Program-made: the position numbers and the translations under genes
Shown here: positions 44,648 to 53,736 of the stretch, in pieces
Position numbering within the stretch: position 1 is the first letter of the stretch
Layout: each line of letters opens with the position of its first letter
NCBI RefSeq assembly: GCF_032190635.1
Contig: NZ_JAVLAS010000001.1
Coordinates: forward strand, 2,356,001 to 2,420,000
Source: Levilactobacillus zymae
Lineage (GTDB): Bacteria > Bacillota > Bacilli > Lactobacillales > Lactobacillaceae
Length of the DNA: 64,000 bases
Direction: 5' to 3'
The notes under the pieces: model-generated
Told to the model about the DNA's origin: nothing
Databases searched by the model: none
What the model saw: only the letters and a program-made list of their open reading frames with translations

Positions 44648-46573
44648 TTATTCGTATGCTAAGGCTTCGATCGGATCAAGCTTGGCGGCCCGACTCGACG
44701 GTGCCAAGGCGGCTAATAGGCTAATCACAATCGCCACCACGATCCCGAAGATCAGGTAGTTCCCCGTGATGCCAATAATGCTGTAGCCAATATACTTGGT
44801 CGCGACGTTGTTGGCTAAGACCGCCACCAATTCGGTGAAGACCAACGCCAGGATACTGGAGAACAGTCCCAAGAAGAAGGCTTCCGACAAGAACAGGTTC
44901 TTGATGTCGCGGCGCCGAACCCCTAAGGCTCGCAGAATCCCGATTTCCTTGGTTCGTTCGGACACGCTGATGTAGAGCACCACGATGATCATAATTGCGG
45001 AGACTAGCAGCGAGATGCCGGCAATTGCGGCCAGGACGTAGAACGCCAACTGGATATAGGTGTTCAACGTCGATACGGTGGCCCCGGCCCCGGTCAACTG
45101 ATACCGGGCCTTGCCGTTGCTGGTCTTAAGCGCGCGGATCTTGTCCTGCACGCCAGTGACGTGACTGAAGCCAGCAATGTCGACCGTCGCGAAGTTGGCC
45201 CGGAAGGTCAGGTGCTTGCTCTGGTACATCTGCTTGATGGTCTGAAGGTTGGTCTGTAACTGACCACTGCTCCCATCGGTCACCCCGCTGACCGTTAATT
45301 TCTTGGTCATCACGGTCGGAATGTTGTGCTTATCCATGGCCGTTAGGGAAACCTTAACCGTCTTGCCCACCAGCCGATAAGGATGTTGCTTATTGAATTT
45401 CTTGGCGAAATCCTTCGACAACATCACTTCACCGGTCTTGGGGGTGTGACCCTTCTTGACGCTCTTGGCCAACATCTGGTCGGTGACCGTTTGGACGATC
45501 TGCGCCGTCGAACTGGTACCGTTACGTTGGACCTGGGCCCCCTGAGTGTAGAAGCCCAGTTGGACCTTCTTGACGTGGTCGAGCCGCTTTAAGCGCTGCA
45601 CGTCGGCGGTCTTCATCTCAACTTTCTTAGGGTTCTCACTGGTGGTCTTCTGGGCCACCTGAACGGCGGTAGGCTTAATCTGCGAATAGATTTCGTGATT
45701 AATGTAGCCCTTGACCCCGCGACCTAAGCCCAGCATCAGAATCACACTGAAAATCCCGATGGACGCCCCGAAGATGATCAACAGGTTGCGCCCCAAGTTA
45801 TAGCGCATATGTTGTAAGGCCATGCGGACCATCGCCAGAAAGCCCAGGTGCTTCGCGGGCATCTCGGCATGGTCGTTAACCGGAAACGGGTCTTTCAGGT
45901 TCTCGTCGCGGTCGATGACCCCATCGGCCATGTGCACGATCCGCGTCCCGTGGTCGGCAACCTCTTGCGAATGGGTCACACAGATCACCAGTTTGCCGCT
46001 GGCCGCGATGTCGTCCATCAACGCCAGGATTTCCTGGGTGTTCTGCGAATCCAGTGCCCCGGTAGGCTCATCAGCGATGATGATGTCGGGGTCCGAAGCC
46101 AAGGCCCGCGCAATGGCGACCCGTTGCTTCTGCCCCCCCGAAAGTTGGTTGGGGTGCTTATGGCGGTGTTCCTTTAACCCCACCTGATCCAACAACTCGG
46201 TGGCCCGCTCGCGTTGCTCCTTGCGGCTGAGCTTGGTCATCTGTAGCGATACCATCACGTTGTCCAGGATGCTGAGGTGGCTAATCAGGTTAAAGTTCTG
46301 GAAGATAAACCCAATCGTTTGCCGCCGGAAAGTGTCCAGTTGCTTCACGGACGCGTGACGCAGCGACTCACCGTTCAGCAGGACGTCGCCCTCGTACTGG
46401 GCGTCCAACCCACCGATGATGTTCATCAGCGTGGTCTTCCCACCCCCGGACTCGCCCAAGATCGACACAAACTCGCCGCGGTCGAACTTCAGGCTGATTC
46501 CCTTTAAGACGGGAAAGGGTGTTTTATTCATGTAGTAAGACTTGTGAATATCTTTTAGCTCTAAAAAGCTCAT
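44648..46573 (-). CDS. MacB-type ABC transporter, fused ATPase and permease
   Basis: 641 residues. N-terminal ATPase: Walker [11 protein letters not shown]-loop region [11 protein letters not shown], signature [15 protein letters not shown], Walker [14 protein letters not shown]. From about residue 255 a first membrane span is followed by a ~200-residue external domain (MacB core) and three spans at the C-terminus ([57 protein letters not shown]) with [12 protein letters not shown] between, the FtsX signature. Typical mechanotransmission ABC; in Gram-positives such systems export peptides or give resistance to bacitracin-like antimicrobials. No two-component system or periplasmic partner is adjacent. 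Confidence 0.92.
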   Translation of the reverse strand: MSFLELKDIHKSYYMNKTPFPVLKGISLKFDRGEFVSILGESGGGKTTLMNIIGGLDAQYEGDVLLNGESLRHASVKQLDTFRRQTIGFIFQNFNLISHLSILDNVMVSLQMTKLSRKEQRERATELLDQVGLKEHRHKHPNQLSGGQKQRVAIARALASDPDIIIADEPTGALDSQNTQEILALMDDIAASGKLVICVTHSQEVADHGTRIVHMADGVIDRDENLKDPFPVNDHAEMPAKHLGFLAMVRMALQHMRYNLGRNLLIIFGASIGIFSVILMLGLGRGVKGYINHEIYSQIKPTAVQVAQKTTSENPKKVEMKTADVQRLKRLDHVKKVQLGFYTQGAQVQRNGTSSTAQIVQTVTDQMLAKSVKKGHTPKTGEVMLSKDFAKKFNKQHPYRLVGKTVKVSLTAMDKHNIPTVMTKKLTVSGVTDGSSGQLQTNLQTIKQMYQSKHLTFRANFATVDIAGFSHVTGVQDKIRALKTSNGKARYQLTGAGATVSTLNTYIQLAFYVLAAIAGISLLVSAIMIIVVLYISVSERTKEIGILRALGVRRRDIKNLFLSEAFFLGLFSSILALVFTELVAVLANNVATKYIGYSIIGITGNYLIFGIVVAIVISLLAALAPSSRAAKLDPIEALAYE

Positions 46574-46641
46574 AGGTACAGGTAACCCCCCTTTAATTCA
46601 GTAATATCCTGAACGATAACCTATTTCGGGCTAAAACGCAA

Positions 46642-47304
46642 TTATTTTGCCGGTTTGGTGAACGCCGCGCGCATGGCGCGAATCGCGGTCTGGGGCTGGT
46701 CGTGGCGGGTCAAAAGCGTGATCACCGCCACACCGGCCGCCCCGGTCTGAGCGATGGCCGGTAACGACTCGAGGGTCACCCCGCCGATGGCCACTACTGG
46801 GACCTTGGACTGGGCCACCAGTTGAGCCAGACCGGCCGTCCCAATCACGGGATCGGCATCGTCCTTGGAGACCGTCGGGTAGATGGGACCACTCCCCAAA
46901 TAAGCAATCCCGTCGATCTGGTTAGCCGCAGCGACCTCGGCCGCCGTCGAACACGACAATCCCACGAACATCTGGCGGTCGTCGGTGGCCGCCAAGACTT
47001 GTTGAATGCGCTCGTCGCTCTGACCCACGTGAATGCCATCGGCGTTTAGCTGCAGCGCCATCTCGACGTCATCGTCGACGATGAACGGCACGTTGGCCGC
47101 CCGGCACTGATCGCGCAGGTCGCGGCCTAGCGTCAGCCGTTGTTCGGGCGTCAGCGTGCTGGCCCCCTTGTCGCGAAACTGGTAGGCCGTGATACCGGCC
47201 GCCAGCATGGTGGCCAACACGTCGCGTAAATCTCGGCCGGGCACGTCTTGACTGCCCGCCACAAAGTAGGCCCGGAGCAAGCCGGGTTCAAAAGTTACTG
47301 ACAT
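46642..47304 (-). CDS. thiE: Thiamine-phosphate synthase
   Basis: Start at ATG 47304, which overlaps the thiD stop in TAATG; ~220 residues. TIM-barrel features: YQFRDKGAST, FIVDDDVEMALQLNADGIHVGQ, GLSCSTAAEV and GSGPIYPTVSKDDADPVIG, the phosphate and thiazole-binding region. ThiE couples hydroxymethylpyrimidine diphosphate with hydroxyethylthiazole phosphate to make thiamine phosphate. Last gene of the thiM-thiD-thiE operon controlled by the TPP riboswitch. Confidence 0.96.
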   Translation of the reverse strand: MSVTFEPGLLRAYFVAGSQDVPGRDLRDVLATMLAAGITAYQFRDKGASTLTPEQRLTLGRDLRDQCRAANVPFIVDDDVEMALQLNADGIHVGQSDERIQQVLAATDDRQMFVGLSCSTAAEVAAANQIDGIAYLGSGPIYPTVSKDDADPVIGTAGLAQLVAQSKVPVVAIGGVTLESLPAIAQTGAAGVAVITLLTRHDQPQTAIRAMRAAFTKPAK

Positions 47305-48119
47305 TATAGCGTTCCCCCTTGATTGTAAGCCCAATGGTTCAGCGGTCCGTGGCCGTGGCCAACCTCGATGGGGTGGGCGATGGCCGCGGTGACGTAATCC
47401 TTACCCAAGCGAATCGCCGTCTCGAAGTCGGCGCCCTTCGCTAGCTCGGCCGTGATGCACGACGACAGGGTGTCGCCCGTGCCGTGGGTCCGCACCGTGT
47501 CGATCCGTGGGGCACTCAGCCAAAACGACCGACCGTCTTCAAGCAGGACAAAGTCACTGGCCTGATCCGGCGTGGTCTCGTGACCGCCCTTGATGATCAC
47601 GTTCTTGGCCCCTAAGTTCTGTAGCTCAACCGCCGCGGCCTCCATCTCTTCTTTGCTATCGAGGGGCAGCCCCGTCAGACGCTGGGCCTCCAGTAGGTTG
47701 GGCGTCAAGACGTCGGCTAACGGAATTAATTCGTCACGCACCGTCGCCACGGCGTCGTCGGCGAGTAAGGCCGCGCCGCCCTTGGCAATCATCACGGGAT
47801 CGACCGTCAACGGGCCGAAATGATAGCGTTTGAGATTCTCCACGACCCCGTGGACGTGTTCGGCGTCGGCCAGCATCCCCGTCTTGCAGGCGCGGATCTG
47901 GAAGTCATCGGCCAACGACGCAAACTGCTCGTCGATCAGCCGCTGCGGTAAGGCCAGGAAGTCCTGGACCCCCTTGGTATTTTGCGCCGTCACCGCCACG
48001 ACCACCGCCGTCCCGAAGACGTGGCGTTCCTGCATGGTCTTAAGATCGGCCATCACCCCGGCGCCCCCACCGCTGTCGGTCCCCGCAATGGTTAGCGTTT
48101 GGGGAAATTCATTTGTCAT
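47304..48119 (-). CDS. thiD: Hydroxymethylpyrimidine (phospho)kinase
   Basis: 271 residues. Substrate region TIAGTDSGGGAGVMADLKTM, middle VDPVMIAKGGAALL and ATP-binding GTGDTLSSCITAELAKG at the C-terminal part. ThiD phosphorylates hydroxymethylpyrimidine and its monophosphate in thiamine synthesis and salvage. Ribosome site AAGGATG precedes the ATG. Follows thiM by 20 bases and runs into thiE with overlapping codons. Confidence 0.96.
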   Translation of the reverse strand: MTNEFPQTLTIAGTDSGGGAGVMADLKTMQERHVFGTAVVVAVTAQNTKGVQDFLALPQRLIDEQFASLADDFQIRACKTGMLADAEHVHGVVENLKRYHFGPLTVDPVMIAKGGAALLADDAVATVRDELIPLADVLTPNLLEAQRLTGLPLDSKEEMEAAAVELQNLGAKNVIIKGGHETTPDQASDFVLLEDGRSFWLSAPRIDTVRTHGTGDTLSSCITAELAKGADFETAIRLGKDYVTAAIAHPIEVGHGHGPLNHWAYNQGGTL

Positions 48120-48139
48120 TTGTCTGTCATCCTTTCAGC

Positions 48140-48928
48140 CTATTCGTAGGCCGCCACCGCCTCAATCTGGGCCACGGTGGTCTGCTGCAAGGCGTCCATT
48201 AATTTGATAATAAAGGTGCCGGCTCCCATCTGTGGGTCCGCCTGGGCAACCCGTTGGCCGATGGCCGCAAAGACCAAGTACGCGGTCTGGGCCGCTTCGA
48301 AGTAGTCGTCCTCAATCGCACAGAAGGCCGCCACGATACTGGACAGCATGTCGCCGGACCCCACGTACGTCTGGAACAGCGTGGTCCCATTGATAACCTG
48401 TACGGTGCGCGTCCCATCGGTAATCACGTCGGTCGGACCGGACAGGATCACCGTACACTTTTGCTTCTTGGCGCAGGTCTCGGCAATCGTGGCTAAATCA
48501 CCAGTGCCTTGACCGGCATCGATGCCCTTGGCCTGCCAGTCGATCCCGGCTAAGGCCGCAATCTCACCGGCGTTCCCCCGTAGCACGTCCGGCTGAAAGG
48601 CCCGAAACAGATCTGCGGCCACCTGTGCCCGGTACTTAACGGCCCCCACCGCTACCGGGTCGACCACCAACGGCTTATGATACCGGTTGGCCAGCTGACC
48701 GGTCACCTTGATCTGGTGAACCTGCGGCGTGGTAAAGGCGCCCAGGTTCAAGCAGACCGCCTGCGACATCTGCACCATCTCGTCGGCCTCGTCGACCTCT
48801 TCGGACATGATGGGCGACGCGCCAATCGCGTTGATCCCGTTGGCCACGTCTTGAACCGTCACGAAGTTGGAAATGTTGAACACAATCGGATTTTGACGCC
48901 GTAAATCGTCCAGTAAACTGATTTTCAT
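48140..48928 (-). CDS. thiM: Hydroxyethylthiazole kinase
   Basis: 262 residues. NISNFVTVQDVANGINAIGASPIMSEEVDE in parts at the N-terminus, VVDPVAVGAVKYR, LRGNAGEIAAL and the GSGDMLSSIVAAF anion-hole motif are those of ThiM. It phosphorylates 4-methyl-5-hydroxyethylthiazole recovered from thiamine breakdown or the medium. No thiC or thiG is visible, so this operon serves salvage only (inference from this window). First gene after the riboswitch. Confidence 0.96.
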   Translation of the reverse strand: MKISLLDDLRRQNPIVFNISNFVTVQDVANGINAIGASPIMSEEVDEADEMVQMSQAVCLNLGAFTTPQVHQIKVTGQLANRYHKPLVVDPVAVGAVKYRAQVAADLFRAFQPDVLRGNAGEIAALAGIDWQAKGIDAGQGTGDLATIAETCAKKQKCTVILSGPTDVITDGTRTVQVINGTTLFQTYVGSGDMLSSIVAAFCAIEDDYFEAAQTAYLVFAAIGQRVAQADPQMGAGTFIIKLMDALQQTTVAQIEAVAAYE

Positions 48929-48987
48929 GTTGCAAATACCCCCAAAGATAGTTGTGCTAATCCTAGTGTGCCCCGCTCACCCGGCCG

Positions 48988-49033
48988 AAAAACACCAAAA
49001 CGGCCACCCATTCGTCAAGTGAACGGGTGGCCG
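48988..49033 (-). terminator. Expression-platform terminator of the TPP riboswitch
   Basis: Read leftward, a 15-bp hairpin with one G-U-type mismatch (arms CGGCCACCC and GGGTGGCCG at the ends) is followed by UUUU and a U-rich tail. It lies between aptamer and thiM, so ligand binding should favour termination. Confidence 0.85.
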
Positions 49034-49044
49034 TCGCCAGTCAA

Positions 49045-49140
49045 ACACGTTCCCTTCGCAAGTCTGGACTTGACAGGTTCAAAGGAATTGCGACAAGGTC
49101 ACATCTCAGCCCGCGTGCGGACACTCCTAGTGTTAGTTAT
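49045..49140 (-). ncRNA. TPP riboswitch (THI element) aptamer
   Basis: Read leftward the conserved blocks CTGAGATG, CCTTTGAACCTG and GCGAAGGGAAC follow in the right order and spacing, with the GGGG-C-CTGAGA type P2/P3 region (here GGGCTGAGATG). It senses thiamine diphosphate for thiM-thiD-thiE. Confidence 0.95.
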
Positions 49141-49183
49141 CTTTAGCATAGCATGTTGACGCGTCACGTCAACGATTCTTAGA

Positions 49184-50020
49184 TTAATGGGTGATTCGTT
49201 GGGCCGCTTGACCAGTCAGCCGCCAGATCCGGTCCATGGTCTTATCGGACAAGAACCGCCGGGCTAACAGGATTTGACTCCCGGTGCCGGCGTGGTACCG
49301 GGTCTTAGGCCGCCGGGCCAGGGCCGCGCGGTCAACCAACCGGGCGATAACTTGCGGTTCGCTGGCGTAGCGCTTGGCCGCCGTCAGAATCGCCGCGGCC
49401 ATGGTCGCGGTCTTGGCGTACGGTCCGTCACCCGAGGTCTCGTGGAGGTGGGTCGCCGCGATGTCGGCCCATTCGGATTGAATGCTGCCGGGTTCGATGA
49501 CGGCCACGTGAATGCCGTGGGGCTGGAGTTCTAGCCGTAGCGTGTCCGAGAGACCTTCTAAGGCGAACTTGGACGCCACGTACCAGCTGGCCATGGGTTG
49601 CGCCACCTTGCCGTCAATCGACGTGATGTTGATAATCCGGCCGCTGTGTTGCTGCCGCATCATCGGCAGCACCGACTTGATCAGCCGCGCCGCCCCGAAG
49701 AGGTTCACGTCGAACTGCCCCAGCGCCTGCTTAATGGGTACGTCCTCTAGCGCGCCCAGCAGGCCGAAGCCCGCGTTATTAACTAAAATGTCGATGCGCC
49801 CGGTCTCACTCACAATCCGGTCGACCACTTGTTCCACGCTGTCGGCGTCCGTGACGTCCAACGCCACCGTGGTAATCCCTAAATCGTCTAAATCATTCAT
49901 GCGGTCGACCCGCCGAGCCCCGGCGTATACCGTGACCCCGTTACGATGTAAATTCCGTGCAATGGCGTTGCCAATTCCCGATGACGCACCCGTCACCAGG
50001 GCAACTTTACGATGATGCAT
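49184..50020 (-). CDS. Short-chain dehydrogenase/reductase
   Basis: Start at ATG 50020 (AAGGGGG 8 bases upstream; a TTG two codons earlier overlaps less well); 278 residues. Cofactor motif TGASSGIGNAIARNL, NNAGFG, the Ser in NITSID and the catalytic YVASKFALEG (Tyr-x-x-x-Lys). After it the wording (LRLELQPHGIHVAVIEPGSIQSEW) is that of classical SDRs resembling 17-beta-hydroxysteroid or retinol dehydrogenase-like bacterial enzymes. Substrate unknown; NADP preference is suggested by Arg in GARRVDR. Divergent from rumA-like gene. Confidence 0.88.
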   Translation of the reverse strand: MHHRKVALVTGASSGIGNAIARNLHRNGVTVYAGARRVDRMNDLDDLGITTVALDVTDADSVEQVVDRIVSETGRIDILVNNAGFGLLGALEDVPIKQALGQFDVNLFGAARLIKSVLPMMRQQHSGRIINITSIDGKVAQPMASWYVASKFALEGLSDTLRLELQPHGIHVAVIEPGSIQSEWADIAATHLHETSGDGPYAKTATMAAAILTAAKRYASEPQVIARLVDRAALARRPKTRYHAGTGSQILLARRFLSDKTMDRIWRLTGQAAQRITH

Positions 50021-50093
50021 GGCCAAGCCCCCTTAAATTTTTCGATACCTGGATGTTGGGAAAGACTAAACGCTTCCGGAACAGTCAGCAACG

Positions 50094-50193
50094 GGCTGGA
50101 ACGGAGCGGGCACGGCTTTGAGCCCGAAATTCGGGTCTCAAAGTCCGACCTTTGTCTAAGCCGTCTACTCACTAGTCATGGCTAAATCAGCGG
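50094..50193 (+). repeat. Dispersed structured repeat R2, copy 2 (partial)
   Basis: GGCTGGAACGG onward matches the reverse complement of 56270-56350 with several substitutions. The hairpin CTTTGAG-CCCG/CGGG-CTCAAAG keeps pairing although bases differ from copy 1. The other hairpin is degenerate. The repeat is in the ~345-base divergent gap before rumA. Confidence 0.7.
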
Positions 50194-50365
50194 TCTTCCA
50201 CATAGGTAACTTAATTGTACCCAAAAGCACCCAGACTAGCTATGAAAGCGGCCCCATTTTAATGATTTTTTTAGTCCTGCAGGCGTCCCGCCCCGTCTGG
50301 CGGCAATCTTTGGTATAATGGTCAAGATTAATAGGTTTCAACTGTCACTATATAGGAGAAAATCA

Positions 50366-51811
50366 ATGAGAAATTATCAAAAACGCGACGATTACCGGGA
50401 CAACTACCGCCGGGGCCGCCGCAACGACCACCGGGACACGCCCCAGGTCGAAGTCGAAGAGGGCCAACGTTTTCCGCTGACCATCAAGAAGATGGGGATC
50501 AACGGCGAAGGCATCGGCTACTACAAGCGCATGGCCGTCTTCGTGCCCGGCGCGTTGACCGGTGAAGAAGCCGTGGTGGAAGTCACCAGCATCTCTCACC
50601 GTTACTTGCGGGCCAAGGTCCACCGGATTCGCAAGGCCAGCCCGTACCGCGTCGAACCGCGCGACAGCTACGCCGATCAGGTCGGTGGCTTCGAGCTCGA
50701 ACATTTAGCCTACCCGCAACAACTTGAATTCAAGCGCGACATCGTCCGTCAATCGCTGGAACGCTACCACCCTTATGGTTTCAAGGATTACGATGTCCGT
50801 CCCACGCTGGGGATGGCCGACCCGTACGCCTACCGTAACAAGGCCCAGTTCCAAGTCCGTCAAGCCGCGGATGGCACGGTCCAAGCCGGCCTATACGCCG
50901 AACGCAGTCACGATTTGATCGACCTGCCCACCTGCTCCGTGCAGATGCCCGTCACCATGACCGTGATGCGCGCGTTGGTCAAGATGCTACAAGACTTAGA
51001 AGTCCCGATTTACGACGAAGCCCACAACTCCGGCATCGTCAAAACGCTGGTGGTCCGCGCGGCCGCCAACACCGACGACGTTCAGGTCACCTTCATCACC
51101 AACTCCAAAAAGCTGCCCCACAAGCACCAACTCCTGTTGCGGATGGCCGACGAGCTGCCCCAAGTGACCTCCGTGATGCAAAACATCAACCCGGGCAAGA
51201 CGTCATTGGTCTGGGGCGAGGAGACCCAACACCTGGCCGGTGAAGAAACCATCACCGAAAAGCTGGGCGGCCTGGCCTTCAAGCTTTCCGCCCGAGCCTT
51301 TCTCCAACTCAACCCGGCCCAGACCGAGGTCTTGTACGACCAGGCGAAGAAGGCCCTGGACCTGCAACCCGGTCAAACCGTGGTCGACGCCTACTCCGGG
51401 GTCGGCACCATCGGGCTGTCGTTAGCCGACGTGGCCGCCGAAGTCCGGGGGATGGACGTTATCCCCGAAGCCGTGGCCGACGCCAACGCCAACGCGGCGC
51501 TTAACGGGATCACCAACGCCCACTACGAGGTCGGCACCGCCGAAGATCTCCTACCTAAGTGGGCCGTGGCCGGGTTCCGGCCGGACGCCATCGTGGTCGA
51601 CCCACCCCGCACCGGTCTGGACGGTCACCTGATGGACACCATCTTAGCGATTCACCCGCAAAAGTTGGTCTACATCTCCTGCAACCCCTCGACGCTGGCC
51701 AAGGATTTAGATACGTTGACCGACGATTACCGCGTCGACTACATCCAATCCGTCGACATGATGCCGCAAACGGCCCGCTGCGAAGCGGTCGTCAAGTTGT
51801 CGCAACGATAG
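50366..51811 (+). CDS. 23S rRNA (uracil-5)-methyltransferase RumA/RlmCD-type
   Basis: Start at ATG 50366 (AGGAG upstream); 481 residues. An Arg/Asn/Asp-rich N-terminal tail (NYQKRDDYRDNYRRGRRNDH) precedes the TRAM domain (FPLTIKKMGINGEGIGYYKR). The SAM domain shows DAYSGVGTIGLSLADVA, VVDPPRTGLDG and the catalytic Cys in YISCNPSTLAKDL. It makes m5U in 23S rRNA (position U1939 and, in the RlmCD type, U747). The four-Cys iron-sulfur motif of E. coli RumA is not visible. Confidence 0.93.
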   Translation: MRNYQKRDDYRDNYRRGRRNDHRDTPQVEVEEGQRFPLTIKKMGINGEGIGYYKRMAVFVPGALTGEEAVVEVTSISHRYLRAKVHRIRKASPYRVEPRDSYADQVGGFELEHLAYPQQLEFKRDIVRQSLERYHPYGFKDYDVRPTLGMADPYAYRNKAQFQVRQAADGTVQAGLYAERSHDLIDLPTCSVQMPVTMTVMRALVKMLQDLEVPIYDEAHNSGIVKTLVVRAAANTDDVQVTFITNSKKLPHKHQLLLRMADELPQVTSVMQNINPGKTSLVWGEETQHLAGEETITEKLGGLAFKLSARAFLQLNPAQTEVLYDQAKKALDLQPGQTVVDAYSGVGTIGLSLADVAAEVRGMDVIPEAVADANANAALNGITNAHYEVGTAEDLLPKWAVAGFRPDAIVVDPPRTGLDGHLMDTILAIHPQKLVYISCNPSTLAKDLDTLTDDYRVDYIQSVDMMPQTARCEAVVKLSQR

Positions 51812-51882
51812 AATAATAGGCAACGCACGGCTTTCGTGGTAGACTTTTATTAACGAATTTTGTTAGAAAGTTGGCTAATCTC

Positions 51883-52311
51883 ATGCAAGATCCTTTTAAG
51901 GGCTTTAACGATGACGACAACAATAACAACGGTAACGGCCCTCAAGGACTGCCCTTACCGCCGAATTACGCCACCGTCGTGAACCCGGAAACCGGTAACC
52001 TCCGCATCGCGAAAGTTGGGTTCTCATGGACCATGTTTCTGTTCCACCCGATTCCCACGATTTTCCGCGCGGACTGGTATAACTTTTTGTGTATCGTGGG
52101 GGTTGAACTTGGCGCCATCATGCTATTTAACATGCTAGTGCCGGCTAATCAACAAGTCACCGCAACCAGCGGTCTGGAACTCGGTATCGCCCTGCTCTGG
52201 GGGGCCATCTACAACATGATGTACTACAAGCACCTGTTCAATCAGGGCTTCGTGCCGGCCGACGAGCGCTCGCGCGACCTGCTCACCCGAGCCCACTATT
52301 GGAAACCCTAA
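51883..52311 (+). CDS. Small membrane protein, DUF2628-like
   Basis: Start at ATG 51883 (a TTG at 51871 is possible but no clear ribosome site favours either); ~142 residues. A charged Asn/Asp-rich N-terminus (FNDDDNNNNGN) is followed by three hydrophobic segments (FSWTMFLFHPIPTIF, DWYNFLCIVGVELGAIMLFNML, GLELGIALLWGAIYNMMYY). The FSWTMFLFHPIPTIFRADW segment resembles the DUF2628 pattern of small inner-membrane proteins. Function unknown. Own terminator. Confidence 0.65.
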   Translation: MQDPFKGFNDDDNNNNGNGPQGLPLPPNYATVVNPETGNLRIAKVGFSWTMFLFHPIPTIFRADWYNFLCIVGVELGAIMLFNMLVPANQQVTATSGLELGIALLWGAIYNMMYYKHLFNQGFVPADERSRDLLTRAHYWKP

Positions 52312-52328
52312 TCTCAGCATTTAACGCT

Positions 52329-52357
52329 AAGCCGTTCCTGCCAAGGAGCGGCTTTTT
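52329..52357 (+). terminator. Terminator of the small membrane protein gene
   Basis: AAGCCGTTCCT and AGGAGCGGCTT pair with one mismatch around a 4-base loop; TTTT follows. Confidence 0.85.
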
Positions 52358-52479
52358 AGGTGGGAACTATTCTTCAAGTTTTGCTTAAATGCGTCGTTCA
52401 AAATTGATAAACCCTGTGAACCTTGATATGCTAAGGAAAAACTCAGTTACCCGCTTCGCTGACAAGGAGGATCCTACTC

Positions 52480-53334
52480 ATGTTGACCCAACGGACGTCC
52501 AGTCTCGTGACCCGCGTTTTTAAAGGTATCATCATTGCCCTCGGCTTTATTCTACCCGGCGTTTCCGGTGGCGTGCTCGCCGCCATCCTGGGACTCTACG
52601 AACGCCTGCTGGGCTTCATGGCCCATCCCCGCCAGCGCTGGCGCCAGGACCTGCCGTTCTTTCTACCGGTCGGCATCGGGGGCGTCTTAGGCGTGGCCCT
52701 GCTCTCCGCACCGCTAGCCTACCTGCTGACCCACGCGCAAGTCATTGTCTTGTGGGGCTTCGCCGGAGCCATCGTCGGCACCCTTCCCGCCCTTCTCGCG
52801 ACCGCCACGCAACATTCGCGCCGCGACCTGGTCGATTGGTTGTGGTTCGGGGGCACCCTGTTAGTCGGGGGCCTAGGGCTGTATAACGTCAGCCACCTGG
52901 GGACGCTACCCGCCAACTTCATCGGCTTCGTGGTGGCCGGCGGTCTGATTGCCCTGGGTGTCCTGGTGCCCGGCCTCAGCCCGTCGAACCTGTTGCTGAT
53001 TTTGGGTCTGTTCTCCCCGATGCTCCTGGGGTTCAAGAACCTCGACCTATTGGGCGTCTTCTTGCCCATCGCCATCGGGGGACTGATCACTATGGCCCTG
53101 TTGGCGAAGGGCATCGAATACCTGATTGACCACCATCACTCGCGGGTCTACCACTTCATCATCGGCCTGGTGGTCGCCAGTACCGCACTGATCTTGATTC
53201 CCAACGCCCACGCAGCCGAAAGCATTTCCTACGCCGGGGCCACGCCGCTGACCTGGGGCGCGAGTCTATTAGCCGCCGGAGCCGGGATTGCCCTGGGCTG
53301 GTGGATGAGTCGCCTGGAAGCTAAATATAAATAA
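52480..53334 (+). CDS. DUF368 polytopic membrane protein
   Basis: 284 residues, start ATG with AAGGAGG upstream. At least seven hydrophobic segments; the N-terminal IALGFILPGVSGGVLAAILGLYERLL is the DUF368 hallmark, with LVPGLSPSNLLLILGLFSPM as the second half of an inverted repeat-like arrangement. Recently some DUF368 proteins were reported as polyprenyl-phosphate transporters (PopT), a plausible role here in lipid carrier recycling for wall synthesis; I cannot prove it from the sequence. Monocistronic. Confidence 0.88.
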   Translation: MLTQRTSSLVTRVFKGIIIALGFILPGVSGGVLAAILGLYERLLGFMAHPRQRWRQDLPFFLPVGIGGVLGVALLSAPLAYLLTHAQVIVLWGFAGAIVGTLPALLATATQHSRRDLVDWLWFGGTLLVGGLGLYNVSHLGTLPANFIGFVVAGGLIALGVLVPGLSPSNLLLILGLFSPMLLGFKNLDLLGVFLPIAIGGLITMALLAKGIEYLIDHHHSRVYHFIIGLVVASTALILIPNAHAAESISYAGATPLTWGASLLAAGAGIALGWWMSRLEAKYK

Positions 53335-53338
53335 ACTT

Positions 53339-53378
53339 AAAACGGACGCGATTCTCAGCTGAGGATCACGTCCGTTTC
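53339..53378 (+). terminator. Terminator of the DUF368 gene
   Basis: Long stem AAACGGACG...CGTCCGTTT with an inner CTCAG/CTGAG helix; a short U-rich stretch follows. Confidence 0.75.
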
Positions 53379-53395
53379 GTGCTTTATGAGTCCCC

Positions 53396-53428
53396 AAAAA
53401 GGCCGCTACCCCACGGTAACGGCCTTTT
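53396..53428 (-). terminator. Terminator of the antitoxin-like gene
   Basis: GGCCG-ACC and GGT-CGGCC pair; read leftward five U follow, just past the stop at 53431. Confidence 0.85.
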
Positions 53429-53430
53429 CA

Positions 53431-53700
53431 TTACTCCTGTTTATCCGGTGCCGAATCACTTAAATCGGCATCGTTAGTCAGCCGGTCCATCTTGCGTTGC
53501 AGATCCTGATTCTGGGTCAACGTCGACCAGGCTTCCAAAGTCTGTTGCCAGGCCTGGTACTCGGCCTTCGAGACCATCACGACATTAGCGTGGTGTTGCC
53601 GTTGAACGACCACCGCGCCGTTATGCTGGTTGACCCAATCGGCATAGTGGGCAAAATGTTTGCGCAGCTTCTTGGTTGTTGTATCTTTGATTTGCGTCAT
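53431..53700 (-). CDS. Phd/YefM family antitoxin, orphan
   Basis: 89 residues. N-terminal DNA-binding fold LRKHFAHYADWVNQHNGAVVVQR (in parts), then NVVMVSKAEYQAWQQTLEAW, which is the Phd/YefM signature (VVxxSxxEYxxLxETLxLL). The C-terminal ~30 residues are disordered and acidic, as in antitoxins that wrap a toxin. No RelE, YoeB or Doc gene is adjacent: upstream is glpK, 36 bases away, downstream is a terminator. It may repress a promoter on its own or neutralise a toxin encoded elsewhere. Confidence 0.78.
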   Translation of the reverse strand: MTQIKDTTTKKLRKHFAHYADWVNQHNGAVVVQRQHHANVVMVSKAEYQAWQQTLEAWSTLTQNQDLQRKMDRLTNDADLSDSAPDKQE

Positions 53701-53736
53701 GGTTCCTCCCCCTTCAACGGAATTCCCCCAAATTCG

